Shown in pieces: positions 13,097 through 25,559 of a stretch of DNA of 64,000 bases. This stretch comes from Certhia americana (lineage: Eukaryota > Chordata > Aves > Passeriformes > Certhiidae), in NCBI GenBank assembly GCA_018697195.1, contig CM031857.1, positions 58,939,472-59,003,471 of the forward strand. The letters run 5' to 3'. Numbering within the stretch: position 1 is the first letter of the stretch; every line of letters starts with the position of its first letter. The notes beneath the pieces are model-generated. The model did no database searches. It saw only the letters and a program-made list of their open reading frames with translations, and was not told where the DNA came from. The position numbers were made by a program, and so were the translations under genes.

Positions 13097-13273
13097 GAAT
13101 CACAGAATGTGTAAGGTTAGAAGTGACCACAGTGAGTCATCTGGTCCAAACTTGCTGCTTAAGCAGGGTCATCCTGGAGCACACTGCACAGGGTTGCATG
13201 CAGACAATTCTTGAATATCTCCAGGGAGGGAGATTCCACAACTGGATACAGCAATCCAGATGTGATCTCCTTT
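13097..13273 (-). mobile_element. CR1 retrotransposon 3'-end fragment
   Basis: The plus strand gives the complement of a CR1 3' end: 'gaatcacagaatgtgtaagg', then 'gtgagtcatctggtccaaac', 'aagcagggtcatcctggagc', 'attcttgaatatctccaggg' and 'agggagattccacaac'. The right end ('cagcaatccagatgtgatct') resembles a more upstream CR1 segment, which suggests an internal deletion. The overlapping short open frames on both strands are derived from the repeat and are not genes. Confidence 0.88.
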
Positions 13274-13628
13274 CTTGAAATCTGTCAGGATTTGATCAGA
13301 ATTATTATTGCAATAATCATTCCTTTCTAAGTGGAAAAAAATGCAAGGATTTCTGATTTCAACAAGCATTTTTTATTCTCTATTCTATTTAAAATGTAGA
13401 CCACCTGGAATTTTTTGTTATGACTATTAAATTGTCCTCTCCTTGTCTTCTTTCAAATCCTAGTTTCTTTCAGGGTATCGTCTCTCTCCTCAGAGCAGTC
13501 AAATGCAACATTTTCAGACAAGAATTTGTAGTTGCTATATCTTTACATTTCCAGATCTTCTCACAGGATGCTGAGTTAATATTCCTTATCATCATTAACT
13601 GACTGTTATTGTTATCTATAATTTTCCC

Positions 13629-13648
13629 TTTTTTTTTTTTTTTTTTTT
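13629..13648. repeat. Poly-T run
   Basis: About 20 consecutive T residues. Confidence 0.9.
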
Positions 13649-13984
13649 CAGAATAGGAAAATATCAGAATTCCCAACTACAAGCATCTGGGTAACACAAG
13701 TCTTAGAGTTATCAACATTTTCCTTAGCACCTCAGTCTCTGTTAAATTAAATTCTTTGGGGAATTCCCATTTGATTGCAGGATACAGGATAGGTTTCTTA
13801 GATTTTGCATTCTTTACAGAAATATCATGAAAAGCACTTTAAAAATTGCTATCATTATATCACATAATATATGAATGGACAGGGTAATTCTTAACTGCCT
13901 CTAAAAGTAAGAAATATTACAAGGGTCTAAGAGGACTAATACATGAGGAAAACATTAAAAATCTGAATGTCGAATCAGAGAACC

Positions 13985-14012
<28 letters not shown>
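13985..14012. repeat. Poly-A run
   Basis: 28 consecutive A residues. No retrocopied gene is recognisable upstream, so this is more likely a simple repeat than a processed-pseudogene tail. Length in homopolymers this long may be mis-assembled. Confidence 0.9.
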
Positions 14013-14015
<3 letters not shown>

Positions 14016-14699
14016 CATATCTGCTGTTAAAAACCTTAAGTTTTTACAAAGATAACTTTTTTTTTTCCTATTCGAAGATTCAAGATTACTATAATCTGAC
14101 TGATAGTTCTCCATATCCAACATAGTTTCATCAAAGAAAATAAAAAATAGTCGTTAATTTATGCTAAAGGCAGCAAATGTTTTCTCCACTGCTGTTAACA
14201 CTCAAAACTCTAGATCAACCTGACACTGCTGATTATTATCAAATATAAATTTCAAATTGTGCTACTAATAAATCTTTTTTTTTATGTTTGTATTTAATTT
14301 TATGTATATATTTATAGATTTTTAATATGTATTTCATCTTTGTACATAAGAAATTATTTTGGTCAAAATGACTCCAAGGAATTCATTTTTATTGTTTAAT
14401 CTTTTTATTAAGCAATAAATTAATCTTTTATTTGTTTAATCTGAAATATTTATAGAAGTCCAGGTTCAGGAAATTACACAGTGGTACATATTCTTGCTTT
14501 AGTCTTGTTCAACACATGGTTTTCTGGAAAGTACTGACTCTGATTGTTTATTTTGCCTTCTTCCCAGAAGAAATCCAGATCATGGTGTAATGAACTTTAA
14601 AAGAAAGATTAGTATTTGTGACATGTACAGATATGTCATGTGTCATACCTTATATGAATATATGGGGTATCTTAATCTTCTTTTTATCCAAGTACATTT

Positions 14700-14800
14700 T
14701 CATAGGACATATATGTACATCTATAGATATACATATATATATATGTATTTACATATATATGTGCACATGTACATGTATATTTATATCAATCTATGTAAAT
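14700..14800. repeat. AT/AC dinucleotide-rich microsatellite zone
   Basis: Interspersed 'tatata', 'acatata' and 'tgtaca' runs form a degenerate alternating purine-pyrimidine tract of about 100 bp. It generates the Tyr/Ile/Cys-rich spurious frames that overlap it. Confidence 0.75.
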
Positions 14801-15734
14801 ATATATTTTGCTTGTATGTGCATGAAAGCTGATGTTATACTTTCAAACTTAGTCCTACTTATAATATAAACCTTTCAAAATCCTTCTAAAAATCTTATTT
14901 TCAAAATCTGTTGTCCAAATCTAGTTGACAAAAACACTCACACAAGGTATTTTCTTCAGAATTTTGTGGTCCAGGTTCTTCAAGTTCAAGAGCCTTGTTT
15001 GATTCTCACAGTTTCTTTGCTCTGTAGCTTTGGGGGTTTTAGTTGCAATTCTACAGACCCTAGGCTTGGGTTTCTCTCTATAAGAAGTTTGTCATTTTTA
15101 GTTGAATATATTTTAAGTCATACTAATCATATTTTGCAAACCTGGAAAGATGCACTTATTATTGATTAAAAATATTAACACCAGGCATTTTCAGAGAATA
15201 GTAATTCTGCGGAAAACCTAGATAACAATCTCAAAGAGTGATTTTAAAAAATAATTTCTTAACGAAATCCTATGAGAATTACCTATCTACTATAACTGAA
15301 GCATAATTTTAGTTTTCTCTAACAAGACTAAGAACAGCCTGCAGAATTTCAGGGTGCATAATTAAGACAGACTTTTCAGAATAAAACAACTACTTATATT
15401 TGAAATGCAGCCTATTTTGTAACTTTAGAAGTCCACATGTACAAATTGTGTCATTTATGACAATCAAACCATGGGAAATAAATACTGGACTTCTTGAAAA
15501 TCTTTCATCTCCCTTTCACTAAAACATTAACTACAATAAATAAATAAGTAACTATATCTAAGTAATCACAGATAAAGTTAAATGAAAGTTTGTTTCTGTG
15601 TTAACCATATTTCAGTTGAAAAAATGTAGGATGAATTAGTCATTCAATAAAGAAATAAGGAAATAATTCAGTAGTGGAACATAATGATCCACCCAAAAAT
15701 CATGTAAAAGGGTGACATTGATCTGATAAAAAGG

Positions 15735-15760
15735 AAAAAAAAAAAAAAAAAAAAAAAAAA
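15735..15760. repeat. Poly-A run
   Basis: 26 consecutive A residues, flanked by A-rich sequence on both sides. Confidence 0.9.
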
Positions 15761-16794
15761 GAAAGAATTTTTGTGGTTTGCTTCACCTGAGGTCATCCTG
15801 ATAGACTCTGTTACTCTGTTTTCAGTCAATGAAGAGAAGCAAACACTTTCAAGAATGATGATCGTAAATGAAAATGACTATTACTCAGATCAGCTGTACC
15901 CTAAAAGAGTCTTCTTTTTTGCCCATAATCAGAAAGGGCACACACATCAGATTGTCTTACGTAGATGTCTACAATGTGGATGTTCAATATAGCTCACCAA
16001 ATTCCTGTAATATATTTGAAGTGTTTTCCATACATCTAGTCAGATATTTTCAAGAATGTTTAAAACTTGTAATAAGATGGAAGGATTTCAATGGAGATGA
16101 ACAGACCTAAATGAACAAATCTTAATGAAGTTAGCAAAGCTGTTTTCCTATCTCTAGAAAATCCCAAATTAAAATTTGAAAGAAATCACACAAACACATT
16201 TACATCCACACTCAGACCTAGTAAAAAGGTAAATATGAAAATATGAAAATTAAACAAATTTATATTTATTTAACACATATGCAGTCTCTCAGATTGAATA
16301 AAATGGCAGTTTAAGCTTACAGAGTTGTGTCCATGACACTATCATAAGAGTAAGTCATATGCTTAGTCACATAATCTAATTGACATTAACAATGAACAAA
16401 GTACAACAGTATCTGTTGTAAACTATGCTTAAACACACTAGGTATGCCACATTTTCTAAAGAATTGACTTCTTTGATTAACTGGTTAGGTATCTGTGTTT
16501 GTTTTTTCTCTTCTGTTATCCAGATATGATCTTTCTCAGAGTCTGTGACTATCTAGAAGTTATCACCACGATATTTGAGTGTACGAGAATAATAAGAAAT
16601 CATTCATTAGCCACACAGTGTGGATATAAAACACTTTGAAACAAGATGTTTACAAAAGCAATCTTTTAAAGTTTCAAGGAAGAAAGCAATATAAGACTAT
16701 CAGTAGAAAATAATACTTTAATTCAGAGTCTGACTAGTCTCCAAATGTTTGAGAACTTCATTATATCAGAAAATGCTGTGGGAAAAGAGGAAGT

Positions 16795-17110
16795 CTAGGT
16801 GCTGCTTTGTTCATCCTTAAAACCCACAAATAAATTTTTTTAGCCTAGTTGTCACAGTGAATACCAGGTGGGCTGTTTTAAGTCATGTAAACATATTTTG
16901 TAGGGCTATTAATGACTGCTTAGAAATTCTTGTGGCTTCCAGCTGCTGCTGCTGAAATCTGCAGACATTTAATTCACAATTGCTGTGCCTGCCAGCCCCA
17001 CATCATAGATCTCCGTAAATATCTGTAAATCAAGCTGCATAGGAAATAGCTTGTTTTACCCAAAGGTTACCATCTACAGTCAGGCACCTGGTCTTGATTG
17101 TCCACAGGAA
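16795..17110. other. Possible conserved non-coding block
   Basis: This block lacks simple repeats and recognised transposons and is compositionally balanced relative to its flanks. It holds clustered motif-like words such as 'tttaattcacaattgctgtg', 'ttccagctgctgctgctgaa' and 'gtctcgattgtcca'-like sequence near 17090-17104 (here 'gtcttgattgtcca'). That texture is common in vertebrate enhancers. No open frame spans it. This is an inference from appearance only. Confidence 0.25.
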
Positions 17111-19327
17111 ATGAATTTAACTTTGAAAACTGTTAATGATCAAAATCTTGTTTACAGGCAAGGAGGAATCACCTTATATACACAATCAATAATTTGTTGT
17201 TAGTATAATTGAAATTTTAGCAGTTTTATCATGGAATCATTATCAGTTAAGATCTAATTGTTACAGAAAAAGAAAGAATAGTTCTACAGAGGAAAAAAGT
17301 CACAATAAGTGTCCACAGTTTACAGTTGTGGGGTCATCAGTATTGGCTTATATCCCATCACTACAAAAATAAGGCCTGTACTCTAGTACCAGAAGCCTCT
17401 TTATGCTATCATTAAGTTCTCATCTTAAAATGTAGGTGACACTGTTCATAAGTTATTCAAAAGTAAACCAAATTGGCTGGTTAATTAGAAAAATTACTGT
17501 CACAGTTAAACCAAGTGAAGCAATGCTGCAGGCAGGTTAATAAAGGATCAGAGAGAGAAGGTCCAACGAGCCTGAGTCCTGAGGGTTTGTGCAAAACACG
17601 CACCCTGTCACTACCAGCGTCAATGCCATATCTTGAGCTATAGGGTATTGAAACTTAGTGCTGTTCAGGTACAAACTAACATCCTGCCTTCCTCCAGCTC
17701 TTGATATTAGATGCCCTAGGATGTCAGAAATTGGAGATTTGGAGGCCAGTTGATGACACAAACGACACAGTCTGCATAAATTCCATGTTCTGAAGAGGCA
17801 GCTGGTGGACAGGGAGAGCAAGGCAGATAGGATGGCATAAAATGCTTATGTTAAACTTATTGTATATACAATCAATTAAGAAAGAAAGCTCTTTGAGATG
17901 GCAATTCATCCAGACCAGAGACAGATTTAATATGAGGAATTGACCTGTGACAAGGGCTCTCTTATGACTACAGAGCATAAATATACAGCTATCTTAGAAC
18001 TTGGAAACCTAAATTTCATACATCAAAATCAAAATAAAATAAATATTCATTCATGCTGTAAGAGTATTTTTTAGTCATCCTTGATGTGATCCTCAATCAC
18101 TATTACAACACCTCAGGATGGGAGACTTCTCTCTTTCTGAGTTCATATGTCCATGCTACACTGACAAAGCCTGCTAACATACACCAACACCTTGCTAGTA
18201 AATCTATTGGTCTGTGATCTGTTCCAGAAATAGCCTCTATGCTTGCTGAGTACTATCTGTATAGGCATACTCTCTCTTTTTACATCTAAAACCCCTTACT
18301 CGTTTACATATTTCTTTTAAACATAAACCAAAAGTGTGAAATGGAGAATTTAACTGTCACACCTCTTATTTAATTTTCCTTTTTCATGCTTTGTGAAACA
18401 ACTGTTTCAGCCATAATTCCCTCCTGTTTCTCACTTCAAAGTACTTCTCTCTTAGAAAATAAAACAAGTTCTTAGACAGTATGGGATAGTTAAACCAAAG
18501 CACACTATGTTGCAGATAACGACATTCAATGAATTTTGTCTATAATCATTCAAAAATGGCTGATCAGGGACTCTATATGGAGAGAAACTGATTAAATAAT
18601 GATAGCTATCCTTCAGCTAGTACAGTTAGCTGAACTGAATTAATCATTAGTTATTCTTTTTGAGTTCAGCAAGCATTGTGGTCTAGAGAGTGTACATCAA
18701 AGGTTAGCATGCTTTTTGGGCTCTCTGGAGTCCATCTGTTGGCTTATGGCTCTGAGTTGCTTGATTGTAAACTGTCTTTATCTCTACTGAGGATAAATTC
18801 TGGTTGCTCTAAAGTAAGTTTTGAGTTAGTTTTTAAATAGTTCTTATGGGGTCATGAATTGTCATCAACAGGGACACACACAAGCTTAAAAGAAAGACAT
18901 TTGATGCCTGTTAGACATATTTTGAATGCCTTGAAAATTCTCACTGCAACATTTAGTTGCATTTGATATAATGAGCTAAGTGGCTAGTTGTTGTCTTGCA
19001 CTATTTCTTGTAACTTTATAACCTGAAGGGATCCTGAAAGAATTAATTTATGGAAAGTCTATCTTAAAAGTTTTCTTTTCTGATGAACTGGTATTATATT
19101 CTGACCTCGGTAATATCTCCAGAAAAATGAATTAATACTCCCTAATTTATTAAACACCTCATACTTATCCTTTGTTTTATTCACCTGATATGTAAAACAT
19201 AACTCCTGTACATGCTGACTCACTCTTTCCTGTCTAGCATTGGATCAAGTACACCTATAAGGGAATAAAGTTTTTAGCAGTGCCTGTTGAACAAGGGGCA
19301 AGAGTTTTAAATTAAAAGAATGATGAT

Positions 19328-19543
19328 TCAAACTAGATATATTAATAAAAATTCTTTACTGTAAGAGTGGTGAAACATTGGCACAAGTTGCTCAGAGAGG
19401 TGGCCAATGTTTAAGGTCAGGTCAGATGTGGCTCTGAGGAAGCTGATCTAGTTGAAGACATCCCTGATCATCATAGGGATGTTGGATTAGCTGAACTTCA
19501 AATGTCCCTTTCAACCCAAAACATTCTATGAGTCTGTGATTTA
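19328..19543 (+). mobile_element. CR1 retrotransposon 3'-end fragment
   Basis: The forward CR1 3' end is readable: 'aaaattctttactgtaagag', 'tggtgaaacattggcacaag', 'ttgctcagagaggtggcc', 'aaggtcaggtcagatgtggc', 'gaagacatccctgatcatca', 'tagggatgttggattagctg' and 'tcaacccaaaacattctatg', ending 'agtctgtgat'. About 215 bp remain after 5' truncation. Confidence 0.92.
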
Positions 19544-20825
19544 AGATTCATCTGATGGCATAAGTTTGACTGCTCTCAAACATTTGAACTGCATTAATTA
19601 TTCTCTTCTTTGGATTCTTTGTTAGCTAAGGACACTATATAAGGAGTTCATATCACCATCTACTTGTAGTATATGCAATTTCAATGAGTTTAAGAGTCTT
19701 CTCCATGGCCAGCTTTGAAAATTTACATCATATAACTGAGTCAAGATTTTCTACATCCAGATAATGTTAATAAGCCTGAAAACACTTTTTCTTTTTTTAT
19801 AAAATGAATTCTAAACCTGAAACCATAAAATATTCACAATTTAGCTGCTATGATCTAGTCCCTCAAATGCAAATGCTAATACTGCTGTAAGCAAGACAGA
19901 TGAAGGATGTGAAACAAGGTCTGTACAGAAATATAATATCCTTTATTAGGCAAAATGTTATGAGTGGAATAAAAAAAAGGGCTTTTTCATATACTATTTC
20001 TTATTCATATTTGGTGTTTGCATTTTCAGTATGTTGATCGTGTCTCGGAACAGAGAAAGACTGTATGTTTGCTCTGTTTGTTTGTTTTCTTTATTTTTCT
20101 TGTTTGTTTTCATAAACACGTTATCTCTTCTCACATGCCAAGATTCATGAAATACATGACAGATGGTGGTAGAGTTGTATGTTGTAGCATGAAAAGTTGT
20201 AACATGCTGATGATGTAATACACAGTAATGTTTCAATATGAAGGATCTAAAATACTGCTTTTAGCTTGCAGAAATCAGCCAGGTTCAATGCCTAATTATT
20301 TATCTGTAGTGTTCAACAAGTCTGTGTAGGGTCTGTCCTGCTTCATTTTTTGGAGTACAGTTATTGGCGAAGTCCTTTACATCAACCACAATGATTCTCA
20401 TGTACAGCCTGACTATTAAGCACATATTGAAAATAACTTAAACATGCTGTATATCTACTTCTTTCATTATGTAACGAAATGAATTATGAAGCATCCCCAT
20501 TGAAACAGACAGCAGTTTTGCCAAGCTGTCCACTTCAAGGACAATCCATTCGTTTTGGGTTCAACTGTAACAGTTATGTCTTTATCATAAAAAAAGGTTC
20601 CCAGATTTTAATATACTAATTGCTCTTTTGTAAGGTGCCTTTGGAAAGTGAAAAGAACAAGAGGCAACCAGCGAAGTAATAATAGGCTTTAATACTGTGA
20701 AATTTAACTGTCCCTCATCATAGCCCTAATCTTTCATGAATCTGAAGGTTTACTTCCTGTGATATTGCTTGCTACCCAGATATCATATATATATAATTTA
20801 ATTTAAACTAAATTTTCCCTTGATT
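19544..20825. other. AT-rich spacer between two CR1 copies
   Basis: No gene recognised. The mirror-image open frames at 19994-20236 (minus) and 20018-20218 (plus) occupy the same DNA and are both low complexity. The part at 20270-20580 is more balanced in composition but unidentified. Confidence 0.5.
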
Positions 20826-22069
20826 ATTGAGGTTTATTAACTTTTTTAAGTTAATGGAAGTGGTTTTATTCAGACCTTCCACAGATTTGACTGAGCACAA
20901 GCTCATAAAGGAAAAGTTAGTCATCGGGAGTAGTCATCACAGATTTAACCAGGAGAAGCCATACTTGATCATCTGGATAGACCTCTACGATGAAATAACT
21001 GATAGAGGGGGAAGAGCAGCAGATATTGTCTACCTGGACTTCAGGAAGGCCTTTGGCATTGTCTTCTATAAGATCTTCATAAATAAGTATGTTCATTTAA
21101 GATCAAAGACGTGAAGTCTAGTCAGATTAGGATAAACAGCAGTGTAACTCATGGGTCAGTACTGGGTCAAATCCTATTTAATATTTTGATTTATAATCCA
21201 AAGTGTACCCCTCAGCAAGTTTTCTGATGACACAAAACTGTGAGGAATGGCTAATATGACAAATGGTCATGATTATGTCCAGAAGGACCTCAAGAGAATG
21301 GAGAAATTGGCCAGCAGGAAGTTCATGGAGTTCAGTAACAGGAATTGCAAAGTCCTACACCTGTCAAGGAAAAACCTCATGTTACAATACATGCTTGGAG
21401 CTGCCTAGATGAGAAGGAGTTTGGCAGAATATGCCCTGGAGAAAAGCTGGGAATACCAACAGAAACAGGAACCAGCAATGTGTCCTTACCCAAGAGAATT
21501 CAAAAGGAATCTAGGGCTGCAGTAGGCAAATTATTGCCAGCAGATTGAGGGAGGTGGTTCTTTTTTATTCAGCATTTGTGAGGCCACACATGGAGCCTGT
21601 GTGCAGTTTTGGGATTCTCAGTAACATAACTAGATAGATAAGAAGGCATGGATATAGTGGAGAGTCCAACAAAGAGCATATGGATAGAAGAGACAAGGGC
21701 AGGGATAGTTCAGTCTGAAGAGGAGAAGACCCTGGTGAGATTTCATTAATGTGAGAATATCCAAGGAGAGGTTCTAAAGAAGAAGCTAAGCTTTCTTTCA
21801 GTAATACTTGGTGACAGAACCAGAAGGCACACAGTGAAAGACAGACAGTCCTGCATGAATATTAGCAACATGTTTCCTGTGAAGGTGACCGATCATTGGC
21901 ACAGGGAACCCAGAGAGGCTGTGGAGATATTCACCCCACCTTGGAGACGTTCACAAGCAATTTAGACATGGTCCTGGACATACAGTTCTAGAAAGCCTTG
22001 CTTGAGCAGGGGAGTTGGATGAGATGACCTCCAGAGGTCTCTTCTTATCCTAAACATCATTTTATTTTG
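20826..22069 (+). mobile_element. CR1 retrotransposon, 3' part of ORF2 (reverse transcriptase) plus 3' UTR, decayed
   Basis: This is the longest CR1 copy in the window, about 1.2 kb, reading on the plus strand. The open piece at 20827-21114 carries the reverse-transcriptase motif A context 'DIVYLDFRKAF' (21022-21054), with the first catalytic aspartate intact. In the same frame, after a stop at 21112-21114, 'FSDDTKL' (21220-21240) corresponds to the FADD catalytic box, with Ala replaced by Ser and both Asp kept. Further on come the CR1 signatures 'aggacctcaagagaatggag', 'aggaattgcaaagtcctaca', 'accagcaatgtgtccttacc' and 'gtgaggccacacatggagcc', then the 3' UTR ending 'gagatgacctccagaggtct'. 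Stops and indels make it inactive; the element is 5'-truncated as usual for CR1. The open frame at 21345-21548 is part of it in a shifted frame. Confidence 0.93.
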
Positions 22070-25000
22070 TGGTCATAATAAATACAAACATTGCTATCCA
22101 CTTTGTGTCAGCATGAAAGAGATTATGTAAATTTACTGTAAAATATTGTTATGAGTAGTACAAAATGGATTTGCTGTTTGAGTGTAGACATAAAGGAATA
22201 TATGTGTCATTTTATTATTAAAATTTCACCCTTGAAATATATCTGTTCATCACCTCATCTCAAAATTCTGTCAGATATGTTCATTGAAATGGACAGTAAT
22301 TAAATTCAAAGTATTGTCTGGCTTGTCTTTATGCATGGAACAATTTTTCTCATTTAAAGATCAGGAAAACAAAATATTAAAATCTTTCATATAATTCCAG
22401 AAGAAGACCATAATGATATTGCTAGATTTTAACTAATCTTTATTATTTCAGAATTTTGCATAAGAAGAAAATAACTGTGTCTTGCTATCAATTCTCATTA
22501 GAAGCCTTTCATAGGAAATAGGCATGATTTCCACTTTTGAATAATATTTAAACTACATTACTGTGACCCACAAGTGTACACCATCCCTGGTAGCTGGATG
22601 CATTTTCATCAGCTGGACAATTTTTGTTTATGCCTTGGTAACCTTTTGGGGAAAAAACCAAAACTTGCTAAGCAATTAAAATTCAAAATAGGTCACAGTA
22701 GTGCAATACACGAACATAGTACCTGATTTAACATAATGGACTAGGCATTGAAAAATTCCAATACCTCATTTTTGGACACAGATTTTAATGAGAACAGAAA
22801 CTGGCACAATATTAATCAGCTTGACATGATTCCTTGCACATAAGGGGAATAGGAGAAGTGAAAAATTAAAATCTCAAGAAGTTCTCATTAGTTTGACGAC
22901 TAAAATCTGTGAATATACTGGGTGACTATAATGTAATCCAAGAGGAAAGAACCCTCTCAATTTCTCAAGCACTTTGAATAATAAAGTAAAATACTCAATT
23001 GCAGAGAAATGCAGAGATTTTTTTAAATGTTATATAAGTGAGACATATTTCATCTTACCAGTTTTCATTTCCAGTGGCCTGATCTGGAATGGGATCTGTG
23101 TCCTTGAGCAATGCATCTGGATGTCCTGAGTAATACACAGAGAAAGGTAACTTAGCACTGTTCCTATGTCAGTAGTAAATGCCTTTTTTTACTTGAGTCT
23201 TCTCTACTAACTATAACAAAAGATGAGGAATATTGTTAATAAAATATTGTCACTGATAAAAAATAAGAGATATTTAACACACTTTATTCTTACTGACAGG
23301 AGAATTGTCTTTTCCCATGGTTCTACAAAATAATTTATTCTCAAGTATTTCTCAAAGTAACATTACATTATGCTTATAAACATTTATATATAGTTTGGTT
23401 ATTTATGGTAATAGTCATTTGTTAACATAAATAGTTGTATTAATAAGGTTTAGCCTGTTATCTTTTTGGTTTTAATAACTTAATAGGATAAAATCTAATG
23501 GAAGTGAACATAATTTTGACATGCTTATGATGCCATATGAACAGTAATTTTTGATTTTCAGGCAAAGATTATACAGCGATATGTGACATTTGTTGTATTA
23601 ACCTTAAGATTCATGTTGCATTGCTAAAGTGGTGACAGACCCTCAGTAACGTTACCCAGTGTTTCTGAGTATGATTATCTTTTTATTATTTCAGTTATTT
23701 ATACTTCTCGTCTCTTCTTAAGATCTTCCAATTTTATGCTCTAAGAGATTCTCAAGAATGTTTTTCAGTTGCCTAAAACTAGTTGGCATTTCCTAAAACA
23801 GATGATTTCATGCTGAGTGTGGGGGTTTTGTCTGTTTGCTTCAAATTTAAAGTCACGTCAAGTCCTATGGAGATTGTTGACAATATATTTTGTCTAGTCC
23901 AAATCTTCTATTAAAATCTTGTATATCTAGTGATATTAAGGAAAGTTTAGCATGGTAAGTCTAACATTGCTTCTCAATTTACAAGCAAAACTGAATTTTT
24001 AAACTTAGAGGGAATGAAACCAATGCCAAAAGTCTCAAACACACAGTAAAATTTTGGTGCTGTAACTAGCTCCTGGGTATTAGCTGAATGGTCAAACTAA
24101 ATTTATTTCCTTGGCATTTCAGCAAAAAATGGTATTACACTGAATTGTGCCGGTTAGAATTTGAATTGACTATGATCAGACAAATAATTATTATAGTTCA
24201 GTCCTTATTGGAAGCTTACTGTAAAATTGCTTAAAGCAAAATGTGGACTGCCTCTGCACTATTTGTGAGGGTAAATAATTGTTTCTTTAAAGTGTAGTTT
24301 CTATCTTTATGGGATGGGCTTACAATGAATAGCACAAGTGACAGGTGGAAGCTGAAATCTTCTGTGCTACCAATAATGATCTCCCAACTGGTACGTAGGT
24401 GGACCAAAAAGAAGAAAGGAAAAGGTGAGGAGATGAAACTGTTGAGAACACCCCATAATATACTGCTTATATAATCTATAATGATAACATAAATTAAGAT
24501 AAAAATCAATGAGTTCCAGACTATTCTGGAGTTTTAATTTAGTATTTCAAAATTTCTAAATTACTGGATTAACCATAACACATTACTATATATTCTTATA
24601 CTTTAAAATGTAATGTATTTTTAAGTGTAGTTATATTGCTTATTGTTTTCTATTTAATAGAACAGTATGAAAAATTAAAATTACTACTAACAATGAAAAT
24701 TTAAAAATATTCTTAACTTTACCATTCAAGTAAATAGTAGTAGAATAAAGCTAACATATTTTAAAAATTGCTTCTGATGACACACCTTTTTATATGGTTG
24801 CTATTGACTACACCAAGTTTCATGAGCATACTTTGTGACAGACAGATGAAAAATGCAAAAATGAAATCATAAGCTGTTATTAATCTTTGCACATGATAGT
24901 TTGAAATATGAACTGTAATATTCTAGAATATGACCTAAACTATGAAGGTATATTTTCACTGAGAGTAAGGAACAGAAATAAATTAAGTACATGTCCTTGC

Positions 25001-25250
25001 TCTGCTAACTGTTCTATAAGGATGGTAATATCTTAGAGATCAATGTCTTGAAATACCATGGTTAGATTTATCAGGTGATATCTGTGAAGGTTCTGACATA
25101 CAATGCTTGCACTATTTTCACATAACTGAAGCTGCCATTACCGACAACTTAAGAACTCATAGCTGTCTGCCTATACCTACACACCTCTGTTTCCTTTACA
25201 TTATTCTGTTGTAAGAATGATACTTAAAGGCTCAAGGTCCTTATTTTTCT
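22070..25250. other. 3.2-kb AT-rich stretch, no gene recognised
   Basis: No recognised repeat, RNA gene or plausible coding exon. The 92-codon minus frame at 24231-24509 has no visible domain and is hydrophobic because of T-rich codons. Confidence 0.55.
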
Positions 25251-25336
25251 ATGAGAGAGTGAATGAGAGAGAGAAAAAAAGGAAAAAAAAAAGAAGAAAA
25301 AAAAAAAAAAAGAAAGAATGAAGAAAGAGAGAAAAC
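25251..25336. repeat. Purine-rich GA/A tract
   Basis: About 85 bp almost without pyrimidines on the plus strand, mixing GAGA runs, A-runs and GAAA units. Its complement produces the Phe-rich minus frame at 25249-25452, which is not a gene. Confidence 0.85.
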
Positions 25337-25559
25337 TCCAAATAAGCCACTACTCTTTCTCTTCTTCTTGCAGTAAGAAAGGGATAAAAATCAGTGATTA
25401 TGGTTTGAAGTAACAATTTACTGAAAGTGCAAAGCAGGAATAAGACTTCCACAATTAAACCAGCAAAACATACAAAAAAGAGAAGATATTTTCCCTAAAA
25501 AAATCGTTTACCACATTGAACAAAAATAAGAAGTAGACATTCCTTGTAGATGACATCTG

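Larger units (their letters stand above)
13274..19327. other. 6-kb AT-rich stretch, no gene recognised
   Basis: The largest unannotated block of the left half. It contains three homopolymer runs (13629-13648, 13985-14012, 15735-15760), an AT/AC-rich microsatellite zone (14700-14800) and one compositionally distinct block at 16795-17110 listed as a possible conserved element. Open frames of 60-94 codons (for example 17537-17821 minus) have no recognisable domain. The pair at 14590-14869 is translated microsatellite. Confidence 0.55.

Noticed and set aside
13985..14012. Poly-A tail of a processed pseudogene
   Set aside because: No gene-like body or target-site duplication is visible upstream; simple homopolymer is the simpler explanation. 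The same holds for 15735-15760.
14590..14869. Two overlapping Tyr/Ile/Cys-rich frames
   Set aside because: They are translations of an AT/AC microsatellite.
20827..21114. A reverse-transcriptase gene
   Set aside because: The motif is genuine, but the frame is a short remnant of a truncated CR1 with in-frame stops downstream.
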